DNA of 64,000 bases from Triops longicaudatus (Eukaryota > Arthropoda > Branchiopoda > Notostraca > Triopsidae). The stretch is taken from the NCBI GenBank assembly GCA_022885665.1, contig JAGQDJ010000033.1, forward strand, positions 186,001 to 250,000, written 5' to 3'. The position numbers were made by a program, and so were the translations under genes. This document shows, one piece after another, positions 1 through 10,693 of the stretch (its first letter is position 1; every line of letters begins with the position of its first letter). The notes under the pieces were generated by a model that was not told the origin of the DNA, did no database searches, and saw only the letters and a program-made list of their open reading frames with translations.

Positions 1-3000
1 ATGTAACTATCCGTGTCATTATTGTGCTGAACAAAGAATATCCGAGAGTCGCGCAAACCAATTCCGTTAACGCAGCGCTTACGCGTCCTGTATGCTTGTA
101 CAACGCGAACAGGAATTGTTCTATTCAGTAGCGAGCGATCACCCCAAAATATGCGCCTGATGCGGACCATGCCTAATACACCGTTGTCACTATTTGCACT
201 TCTGAAGGACTTCGTCTGTTCACGTCGCTCTTGGAGGTTTCCAAACCTCTCCAGCGTTCCAGCAAATATTAATTCTGCCGAAAAAAGTCGGTCGTCCCAG
301 ATTTCATTTGTACAATCACTTGGGCCTTTCTCTGACGTATGCTTTAGCTCAAGTGACACTTGAGCTTGAGTTAATCCTTTTAGTGTCGCTAATTGATTTG
401 TATCCTTCTTGCCTTGCACTTCACTAGGCACACGACCAATGTGACATGTCAGTACACACAGCGGTAAAATCAACTCAAACCAGCGCATTTTCTGCATTTT
501 TGGGGATCACATATTTCAAAAGACACAAGTTTGTTTACAACCTTTTATACGTTGCAATAAGCACACTAGAACTCAGTAGAAATCATGGTTGTCGATTTAT
601 TCAGCATGAAATTTTCTCTGAGACTTCACAACAACCTCGACGAACCCCCAACGAAGGGGTTAAGTACACACGTAGGATGCCGAACTATAGATACTAAAGA
701 ACTACTTCTCGGCGAGCAGAAACTTTTAGACCTGCCAATGAATGACTGTAAGGCGTTTGATGGCTCAGGTTAGGTTTTGTACTCCACAACTACGGAAGAA
801 TAGTTTGTATAGGTGTATCTAGGGTTGGGCTCAAGCAAGAAACGAACCGGGTGGAAAAGTAACCCCGTGGCCTTATGGTTTGATGGCCCTCCAGCAGCCA
901 CGCGGTGGTAAACCATGAAAACCGCAAATTCAGTACTCGAACGCCTTTATTTTACATTTTATCCTCATTTTGATGCCTTGTGCAGGAAATATTTCCAGAA
1001 AAATTTTCCTCGCATTTTAACACTTGCTAATGACGCCAAATAAGAAGTAACCCTTATTTTGCCGTTTTTCTACGCACAGGCCAAACGTTTCCAAGTCTTT
1101 TTGGTTCATCTTCTGTCGATCGTGGTAAAACCTACGGAATATTGACGAGGTATGGATGTATTGCAGCTCAGAATGCTCAAAGGGCCGTTATGGACCTTTT
1201 GGAAAGTTTCTTAATAATATCCGATCACAATGCTTTGTCCGCAAACATTTCTTTTGTTTCGCGAAGAGAAAGAGATTTAAAATGTAGTGGATGCTCCTTT
1301 ACTACATGAAAATTACGCCGTTCATATGCAAATGACTCCAAATTGAAACGTTTATTGAGTTCAGTCTAAATCCTTACGTGGAAGAAAGTAAGTGACCACA
1401 AGCAATCAGAACCTCGCTGGAATTTCTAACAGGTTTTGTAATGAATATTCGACTAGTTTTAATGTAATGTCCCTCAAGTATGTATATTACGCCTTTCGTA
1501 GAGCTTTTCTGGCCACGTGACAGCCAGTTTCGCCCCTTTTAGTGCCAAGTATGGTAACCTGAAATGGTTGTCAGACCGATAATAGTCCAGACTTTGAGCA
1601 GAGTCGTACAATACTGTGTGGCTGGACGGCGCTATTCATGTCGCAGCATTTTACTGCCGTTTGCCGACATTTTGAAGTAGTCCGATTCCCAGCTTAAAAG
1701 ATTTTATTTGAATATTTCCCCTTAAATGTGCGTGGTCTTCCGACAATACGAAAGAATTTTCCTGAAAAGAGACATAAAAGCTATTCAACGTATTCTTCTA
1801 GTCCAGTACCACGTCCGAATTAAAAGGTAAAGATCCGGGGTGAAAGGTTAAAAGCCCGACTCAGAAGTACACGGAAAAACGATTGGGGTAGGAACTAAGA
1901 GGAAGACAAGTATGTTCACATGGTAAATTCATTAAGATTTTACTTCCTGATAAAACTTTCATAAACTGGGCACCGTTTTCCGCCAAAAAATGCTAACATT
2001 CCTTCTCTAGGACTAAAGAGTTCGCACACTCAACAGAGTAAACAGGTGTGGAGAATTGCGCAAGGAATTAGGTACACAGCCTTTAATGTTGGTACTACCA
2101 TCGATCACCATCAGGTATATAACGGATACCTTGGCCCGCAGACGGAATACCCCGTATGCAAAGACAGGGGAATCAAGTCGCGGGGTTTGAAACCTACTGG
2201 CACCCATATATTAGCGAATTTCAACAATAAGGTATTATTTGAAGCATGCGCATTCGCTTTCGCCCCTGATTAGTCATAAGAAAAGATCATGTCAAAGGTG
2301 ACAAATGCGATGAAATATGCATGACAGAAACACAATCTTCCGAATCATCCTTTCACCATGCGTGATTGGAACATCCGTGGGCGCAGGTCATGTTACATGA
2401 CTTTTTTTTATTAAAATAAAGGGCTTGGTCTCGGTGACACCACTGTCTGAGGCAAAAATTATTCATTCATTCTTTTGAACAATAGGCTCAGGAATCAAGC
2501 CATTCAAAATTATGACGGTATAAAAAGGGAACACCCCGAAAGCGACTATGTTCTGCTCGTCTTTGAATTCTGAATAGGCCAAGGCGGCGAAATTCCTCCT
2601 CGTCCACTGAAATCCTCCTGGGCCAAAGTTGGCAAAGGATTTATTGATATTTGCATATGACCCACATAAAGTACCACGTCTGTTAATTGACGCAGGGAGC
2701 CTCCTTTTGCCCATTTCTTTCAGCTGTTATGGGTGTAGAAGCCACGCAGGCCTACACACCAGATTATGTGTGCATTTTGTTTAACTTGTGCGCGCAAAAC
2801 GCGAAAACGCCCTGCTTACACCTCCTCAACATCCGCGCCGCGATAAACATCTCCCGATCTCCAGAAAGAATTATAGAATGAAGTTCCCATCCAAACCTGT
2901 CGCCTTGATATTAGCGAAACATCGTTTAAAAAAAAGGGCGGAACGAGGGTAAGGGAAACTTCTAATCGTTCCGGCCCATGTAATAAAATTTTTACTGTTT

Positions 3001-3568
3001 TCGGTTTGGTCCATGCATACGTTTTTAAGACGATCACAAACAAAGGCTTGGTAGTAGGTAGGGATCGCAAAAGACAAACACTCCCGTATTCATGAGAGTG
3101 AAAACTTGCAAAGATTATTTTTTTATATTCTTCTTGTCACCAAAAAAGAACATTAGATGACATTATGAATAACATAAGGCTCGAAAAGGACTCGGAAGGG
3201 AGAAAAGACACAGCAAAGTTATCTTATACAGTCGGGTAACGGCAGTCAAACCGACCACCCAATGAGCACGGTAAGCCCCAAGCTGTCATCGCGATATAGC
3301 TAAATAACACTGACACAAGGGCGAAGTGAATTATGAAAAGTGCAAGTAAAACCCTTCTTGCAGGTAACCTTTGTACGAACTACGAGTGTCTCCCGAACCT
3401 TAGCGGGCTTCCTACTCCCGAAACCTTCAACTGTCGCCAAAGAGGGATAATGATTTCAAATAAAGAAGATAAAAGAAATCCGAAATTGGCAAAATTATAA
3501 AAGTGATGAACACAGGGACAATTCAATGCTCCAAATTTAACTTATTAACACTTTTGTGAGACACTTAC
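1..3568. other. gene-free stretch, probably intron or 3' side of the NtA-like gene
   Basis: I see no exon here with family resemblance on either strand. Open frames are short (under about 85 codons) and none shows the cysteine spacing of Kazal/follistatin, EGF or laminin G modules that would follow an agrin-type N-terminal domain. The NtA-like exon next door ends in a good splice donor that reads into this stretch, so at least part of it should be an intron on the minus strand. Confidence 0.4.
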
Positions 3569-4277
3569 GATTTGAGTGCTGGTACATGACGGACCTCAAG
3601 CGGCTCAGTAATTGAGCAGATACCGCGTATGGAGCCGAAGTGACTACAAAATGGTCCGAACCTGCTTTGCTAAATGTTCCAGGTTTAGGCAGTTTAACGA
3701 AAAAAATCCTCGAGTCCTTAACATTAAGCGGGTCTGCATGTAGACACCAAAGTTCCTCATCTTCTCTTATTTTTTCTCGTTTGCGTCTTAGTGTCATGGC
3801 TTCGTTACTACCAGCTGCGATGCGACCGCTACTGCTGCTGCTGCTGGTTTCTGAAGGATTAGCCAGTTGGAAGACAAGTTTCAACGAAGACTGATGGCTT
3901 AGGACGTTGCGGTCACCTTTGATAATCGACTTAAGTTTAACTTGGGCAACGGGATTGTTGCTGATAACAGAGCTGAATAGCAAATCAGGGCTCATTTTGT
4001 GCCTGAGTGGCATGTCTCTTTGGAAAGATGTATCGGTGTCACTCGCTAGAGTTTGATCGGTCTCCAGAATAGTTAACTGGTCCACTGTGGCCGTAAATAT
4101 AGCATCCGAACTGCGTACCATGTCCACAATATAGTCGTTGTACTCTTTAGGATTCATAAAGCATTGTTGGGAGCGGAGATTCGGCGCACTTTGGCTGCCG
4201 ACTATTGCAAGTAACGCAGCTACTGTCAGAATGCAAATTGGCCGGCAGCAAATCGGCAACGTCAGTGGCAAGCCCAT
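3569..4277 (-). CDS. secreted protein first coding exon, agrin NtA-like domain (partial)
   Basis: The exon reads from ATG at 4277 to a GTAAGT donor just below 3569, ending in phase 1. The open frame extends 22 codons further up to an ATG at 4343, but a TATATAT box overlaps that ATG, so I prefer 4277, which also has a good context (AAAAATGGGC). A hydrophobic signal peptide (core around CILTVAALLAIVG) is followed by a domain with the spacing seen in the agrin N-terminal domain: a strand with SSDAIFTATVDQL, then VAQVKLKSIIKG, then WCLHADP and DSRIFFVKLPKPG; vertebrate agrin has TRIFFV at the equivalent place. An insert between strands carries a serine run made by an AGC repeat and a basic RRKR. 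Agrin NtA binds laminin in basement membranes; that role is inference here. Another secreted NTR-fold protein is possible. The remaining exons lie outside what I can recognise. Confidence 0.55.
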
Positions 4278-4341
4278 TTTTTGCGCTAGTGGGGAAAAGC
4301 CATCGAAAAAATCGTTCACGAAGATGTATCCGGGAGGTGAC

Positions 4342-4349
4342 ATATATAG
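4342..4349 (-). promoter_or_regulatory. TATA-box candidate for the NtA-like gene
   Basis: On the minus strand the sequence reads ACTATATATG about 65 bases upstream of the preferred ATG at 4277. A TATA box here would start transcription near 4310-4318 and leave a 5' UTR of roughly 35-40 bases. The box overlaps the upstream in-frame ATG (4343), which argues against that ATG being used. Confidence 0.35.
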
Positions 4350-4859
4350 TCAAGGTTAATCACCGGGCTCCAAGTTGTACTTGTGTGTATCTTTATAGCC
4401 CTTGAAGTGCAAGCCAGACTACAGAACACTTGGCGCCTTACAGTACTGATCGCTGTACTTGATCCGCGGAACTTGAAAGCGTGGCAGTTACAAGAAACGG
4501 GGAAAATAAACAAAATTCCACTCCCTTCACGACGCACCGAAATGAAGTCGCCATTCTACCGAACAATTACGATGCAATCAAAGCTCGTGCAACCAGTTAT
4601 CACGGCACTCCCCGCTGGAGCTTCAGACGCGGCAGCCACCCAGTTCCACATGTTTGTTTTGAAGGGCTGTATGCTGTATGATATAGCAATCACAATACAA
4701 ATCCACGCTGGTTAGGACTTTAAGTGTTTCTTGGGCACACGTCTGAAGACTACTGACTGTTTTGGGTGTCGGCGGACTCATTTTCCAGCTTCATGTTTCT
4801 CCATTCTCCTTGTCTTGACTATATATCTTGACCATCCGAAGGTGTACATAAATGTGGAG

Positions 4860-4950
4860 TTGTCTTGTGTGGTGGAAGGAAGCGAAAAGAGCAACCTGCT
4901 GGGATTCGATCCCACACTTACATGCCCTACCCACCTTGGCTCCTAACATT
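4860..4950 (-). repeat. tRNA-derived SINE relic
   Basis: Read on the minus strand, 4942-4923 gives GAGCCAAGGTGGGTAGGGCA, close to the Pol III A-box region of tRNAs (TAGCTCAGTGGGTAGAGCA), and 4912-4902 gives GGATCGAATCC, one mismatch from the B box GGTTCGAATCC. The A-to-B spacing is right for a tRNA-type promoter. The arms do not fold into a proper cloverleaf, so this is a decayed SINE head rather than a working tRNA gene. The 3' limit is not defined. Confidence 0.45.
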
Positions 4951-5827
4951 TATACAAAAGCAACCAGCAACTACAACCAGCACATTACCAGCGAGTTAAC
5001 AAGCTTGTACTACCGCCTCTGTTTCAGAACCCTGCTTAAGCTGCTTGCCTCTAATAAAATTCTTTTTCTCGCAGAACGTTAACTTTTTCGGTGAAAAGGC
5101 AAATCCATTTTCTTGAGCTGGCATTTCCTGGCATTGCGTGCCTGACCATCGGACCCGCCCTTACGCATACCCATAAGCAGATTCTGTATAAACTGCCATA
5201 ATTACGTAGGTTTTCACTACGTTTACTTACAGTCACTACCCAGATCATGCATTGTGGATTCGATTAGATTATAACTATCAATTGCTGCGAGTATTTCAAA
5301 ATTACACCTTTGAACATGAAATTGAAACCATAAACACTTTTTCGTCCAAAAATTTCTAAAGTATTTTAAAGTCACCATGTGGTATTTGCTCAGAAAGAGT
5401 CTCAGATTCTAGGTCGATTACTCGAAGGGCGGGATCACATTTTCACATTTTTATGGGTGTTGATTTTGAAGATACCTACAGGGGCATATCCCATTCGTAG
5501 CATACACGGATGCTTGGCCCTAGTATGTAGAATACCTCTCCCTAAAAGCGAAGGGCAAGTACTCTCTATGCAACATTTTTTTCATGCTAAATTGGCTCCT
5601 ACTGTGTAGTTACGTATATCATGTAACGTTTCAATTGGCAAACGTAATCTCATAAGCCATATTCTACTGAATTAATTGACAGTTCCAGAGACTTCGTTAT
5701 AAAGCGCATTGTGGGCGTTTATGTCCCTTGTAAAATAAATAGTGCATAATCCGTTTAGCGACGTGTATAAAATTACTGGAAGTATCGCCTAGCCTGTTAC
5801 ACCATTTACAATACGGTAGTAAAAAAA

Positions 5828-5878
5828 TAAAATGAGCCCTAGACAATTTTGGGTTCGCCCTGTGCTAGCCTCATTTTA
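5828..5878. repeat. imperfect inverted repeat (hairpin)
   Basis: The left arm 5828-5842 (TAAAATGAGCCCTAG) pairs with the right arm 5865-5878 (CTAGCCTCATTTTA) with one bulge, around a loop of about 22 bases. It lies in gene-free DNA. It may be a small foldback element remnant; the stem is too short for a typical microRNA precursor. Confidence 0.5.
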
Positions 5879-8551
5879 CTGCACGTCTAAAAATTCGGCT
5901 ATATCTTAATGTTCGAACTTGGGCTGAATTACGAGTAGCGTAATGTTGTTTTGTTACCGAAAGAGAAAGAAAGAGCAAGAATCTTGATCGGTACTCTTTG
6001 AGCCAAAGTTCCTCCAGAAGCCCCCGGACGATATTTTACCCTGTTTTCACAGGACTGTGAAAAGTAGGAATGCAATTTCATCAGTCAGAGTAAACGGTGG
6101 TCAAGCACGCAAAAGAAGATTATGGGGTGAAAAAGAAAACGGGAATGGCCCTTAGAGTATTTGACTAGAATCTGTATTTGAGCAGAAAAAGGAGCAAAAA
6201 AAGGGGCCAATGTTAATTTGGGTATTTTACAGCAGGCTTTCCTCACCGAGTTTTAACAATTCGTAAGGCGTTGCCACGATTTAGGATGGTAATGACGTTT
6301 TTTTCTTTTCGTCATTGGATTAGAGGGGGTTGTAAATTAATTTTTCTATGTTCAGATTACCTTATAGATCGAGATCGATGCTTGGGTACAGAAAACATAC
6401 AGGAATGTCTAGCATGCTTAACAAGGACTTTTCAGAAAAAAAAATCCAAAAATAAAAACAAGCATCAAAGAAGTAAAAGCGCGATTTGCAATTCAATCTT
6501 CGCTTTACGAAGACAAAATTGGTACACCAGCTCAACGTAGGGAGACTCTTTCCACAAGACCAGTTCTCAGACACGTATTAGTAAATTCTGTCGTGTTACG
6601 TAGAAGATAAGGGAAAAAGTGGACGCAAAGAAGCACACTGTGAAAGACTGGAGTAGTGAATGCAGTTGGAGATAGTTAGTGTACGCTTTCCGTCACCGTC
6701 ATGGACGTGCAATAACTGTTTTGCATGACAGGTGAACAAGATCTAGTGAATCAACGCCAGCTTACACCTCAGAGAATGACCATAGCTGTGTGATAAGACG
6801 AGACAGCTGAGCAAAAAGCCTTTTTGAGTGTGAATACACTTAGTTAACCGACCTCGGTTTCTTTTGCATTTCCAGTTTTTCTGGTTCTTCGGCTCAGCAT
6901 TGGCGAAAGACGAGCAAGGCTACATTATGAAAAAGCTCCTATATATGATTAACGCTTTTATTATGACACGTTTTAAAGAATGCGGCTAGGCAAGCGGCTT
7001 TGGGAAGCTAGTGGTCAAAACGAAAAATCTGGATTCTTTTTCATCCTGCCATGGCAAAACTTACATTGGCGTAGCATCTGGAAAAGTCCCGAGAATTCTG
7101 TCGCTGAAGATGTTTCGGGAGATGTTGGTAAACTCGCCATGCATTTCACACGGTGGGGAAACGCCCTGACCCAACCACGAAGAGCTAATTGCAGCCCCAG
7201 CTGAGACGACGTTGCATAGTAAATGAGGCCATCGAGGCGCCAGCCCTATGCGGCTGCAGTTCACCTTGTGTGGTTTTACTGGGGCTAAAATTGCAGCAAG
7301 CATAAATTTATAGAAAAGCAAACACTGCATTTTATTTTTTAAAAAAAAATCACTTAACGGAGTTCCAACCCTTTACCTGACATATAGTTTTCTTTACCTG
7401 ACACAAAATTATAAACACTGTTCAACCTTTGCCATAAGCTCAATTGTTTTTGTTTTCTTTTTTTAAAAAAAAATAATGTAATTAATTTAAAAATACTTCA
7501 AAAATCGATTTTGCTTCATAACTCTGCAGGGAATAACCAGCAGCGGAAGTGGCTTGCGTTTTTCAATCTTAAATTTCATGCGGTGCTAAGTCTGCCCCTG
7601 GACGCTCTTTGCCTAACTTTGTTAATTACAGGCAATGAAGACTTAAATATGGTGAAATTTATGGGGCCAGTTACAGGTCTTGTCACGCGGCAATGTGGCG
7701 TTATAGCCGCAAGATTCTGCTGCTGGACCTTCTCTCGGAACCCCAAACTTCTTACTTGTTGGGTTTAGACTTATTAAAAAAGCCATTATGGGCTCCATGA
7801 CATGACCATCGAACATGGGAACCTTTAATGAGCCGGCTTTTTTGCTTTTTTTTCGCGCTTTCTACTTAGGGAAGACACCCTACTGTTTTAGTTCGAGTCG
7901 AATTCCTCATTAACCAATTCACCGTTTATGCGACCATAAAATTTTGAACGTCATTTCTGACTTCTCACTTCATCGTACTCTGGGAACAAGACTCTGCTTT
8001 TTGCTTTTGATTTGCCATGAAATTTATAGTTACTATTCTCCATTTCTGTATTTGATGTCAGAAACGCAATACTCATCCCGTGGAGATTTAAAACATCACG
8101 CATTGTGGAACGGCCATGTTTAATATTTTTTTTTCTCTCTCACGGAGCCATGTCAATTCGGATAGGACATGATGGAGAGGACTCGCGTGTCGTTGTCAGA
8201 CGCCGTGAGTGGAATACACTTGTAACAATTTTTGCTGCATTGAAGCGCACTAATGACGATTGATACGTCTCCGGATAAGCTTGTTTCAATAGTCCTATGT
8301 AAAGCCATAGTAAATCCCTACGGAAAATACAACCCCTTACTATTTACCGAGTAGTGTACAGAAAGAGAGATTCTTAATATTCTAATATGGTTGACAAACA
8401 CAGACAAAAAAAAATAATAATCAAGGGAAGATATTAGATAACCGCGCACGTTAAACACAATTTCTCCATTAGCGTCTGACTTGACTCTTACCGCCACCTA
8501 GGTTAAGTGCAGTGCACAAGTAAATATTGCGTTACGGATGTTCTGCTTGAC

Positions 8552-8580
8552 ACGGTTTACCATGTTATTAGGTAAACCGT
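8552..8580. repeat. perfect 10-bp inverted repeat
   Basis: ACGGTTTACC at 8552-8561 is followed, after a 9-base AT-rich spacer, by its exact reverse complement GGTAAACCGT at 8571-8580. It is in gene-free DNA with no neighbouring gene to explain it. Confidence 0.6.
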
Positions 8581-10659
8581 CGGAAGAAAATGTCATTATG
8601 AACAAGGGAATATTGCGCGTTATCGCCTTGTATGTTGTGCTAAATGGTTATAGACAGCTCTGCACCTCTTTGTTCATCGTCCTTCTATAGATATTGCCGT
8701 ACTTGTAGCGTTACATCGTGGTAAAAGAAAGTTCGAAGAAAATCGAAAGAAAATGGGCACAAAAATACTCAAAATAAGATTAACGTAAAAACACTAATAG
8801 ACTCCTAAAAAAATTCGTTTATATAGGCAGGGTTATTCACACCAAACTCGTCAAACTCGCTGTATCAATTCTTCTGAAGAGTGCAGGGATTTTTATCTTT
8901 ACGTAATCTCGCTTTGCAGGTACCTGATTTTTTTTTAGAACATGTCAAGTGCGTGAATTCAGGTTGTCTTTCACGTATTCTGACAACAGAATATGGAATT
9001 CATTAATCATCATCAAAGGGTTTTTAGGATTTATGAGAACCAGAGGATAGTTTCGATATGGCGTGGCGATTAGCATGTTTGGCTTGTCAGCTGCCATTTT
9101 TAGGTTCAAAACTAGTAGCTTTTTAATGAAGAGCTATTTTCACTTACTTCTATAAGTCCTTTTTTCTATGTAAGTAGACGCTAAAAAATAAGTGGGTACA
9201 TCCACTTGAATGATCTGCCATCAATGCAATGAAGGTCGGAACTATAAATTATCGTACACTGTAATTACGATCGAAGTAGTTTTCTGCTTTCATAGAAAGT
9301 ACGTTCGCAGGAAGAACTTTCCTGTCGGAATGTTGTTTTGTGTAAAACTCAAGCATCTAAAAGAAGTAAATTTAAACTCTTACCTGCTTTTTATATCTTT
9401 CGCCATGCTGGGAGTGACTGGAACATCCGAAAACTAACCTGCAACTAGTAGTCAAAATTATAAACTAACAAGCCTTCGGGTCGAATTAATAGCCTGTAAT
9501 TTACCCATGGTGGGCCCAACGTACTACATTCGTTGCGTACATTTCCACTATTTTAACAACCGTATTTAAATGGGTTAGCAACCAAAATTTTTTAAAACCA
9601 AGACATCCGCTATGTCCATTATAAAATAAACCAGACCTCACTTGCCTTGTTTTATGGCCGACTTGGCGGGCCAACTGTAATGTAATGTGTGAATCAATAA
9701 CATCCACACGACCGAAACTTGCTATTTTATCCTTATAATTTTCTTCTGCAGTAAACATAAACTAGTTACTAGGTGAACCAAAATGCATTTTTGAATGAAA
9801 TAGTGCACCATAAAATTATCGCTGGCATCCTGCTAAACTTGCTATGCTTGCCACGACCTTGCAACGAGCGTATTGTGCCTCCAAACATGGAAATGAAAAC
9901 GCTGCAACTTGTGCGATAAATCGCAACTTTTTTTTCGCTCTACCTTTCCTTTTTTTATTCCTGCTTTAGAAGGGCAAGGAGCGCGTGCAAAGAGAAAGCG
10001 AATGCAAGAAAACCACCAAGGCACCAAACTCTTTCAAAAGCTCATTTCGATGATAACATCCTGCTTCCTGGACAGTGTAACGTATTTATTAAAGTGATTT
10101 ACCATTGTATGTATGCGTGGTTAGATCTCGCACATCCCGTCTGCGCAGCCCTCTCGTTCATAACACGGACTGGAGGTCATTTGACGAGTGCGGAAGGCTG
10201 GCTATAGTTTTCCCGTTCACTTCAGTTTCCAGCACGCACTGTAGTTGTCGTTGGGTGTGTTTGTATAAAACTGTAAGTTTGTTGAAAACAAGTGAATTAC
10301 AAGGTTTGAATGACTGACGTATTTGTGACATGTGAGTTGGATGTTAAGATTCCTGTTTATCAATTAATTTACATGTGCGCCGCATACTTGTCTGAGTAAG
10401 AACCAGCTTTTTATAATCCGTTTATGTAACAAATACATTGGGTTTCAGGACTTACTGTTATATCCTTTTGACTCAGAAAGCAGACCATTGAACTGCTTTC
10501 AATTCCCTAACTCTCTTATTTTCTGATATTTTCTTTCCAGTTTTTATTTTATTTTTTTTCCCTCTTACTGCAGACTTTTCTGTCAAAACATTTCCTATGA
10601 CCTGTTAGTCTATATTCAATGACAACAAAACCCAGTGAAAAGCCAAATCTTCGTAGAAA

Positions 10660-10693
10660 ATATTCCTCCCTGACAGTTCAGGGAGTTGAATAT
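10660..10693. repeat. short hairpin with tetraloop
   Basis: CTCCCTGA and TCAGGGAG form a perfect 8-bp stem around a CAGT loop; after a 2-base bulge the outer ATATTC/GAATAT also pairs. It has no T-run typical of a terminator and no gene next to it; function unknown. Confidence 0.5.

Noticed and set aside
4278..4343. Upstream ATG (4343) as start of the NtA-like protein
   Set aside because: It overlaps a TATA-like box and would put 22 extra residues before the signal peptide; the ATG at 4277 has better context.
4383..4715. 110-codon plus-strand frame upstream of the NtA-like gene
   Set aside because: Two other frames are also partly open, the first codon is not ATG, and the stretch overlaps the putative promoter side of the minus-strand gene.
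4890..4965. A functional tRNA gene on the minus strand
   Set aside because: A- and B-box sequences are present but the T-arm loop is 5 bases instead of 7 and the acceptor and anticodon arms do not pair, so a SINE relic fits better.
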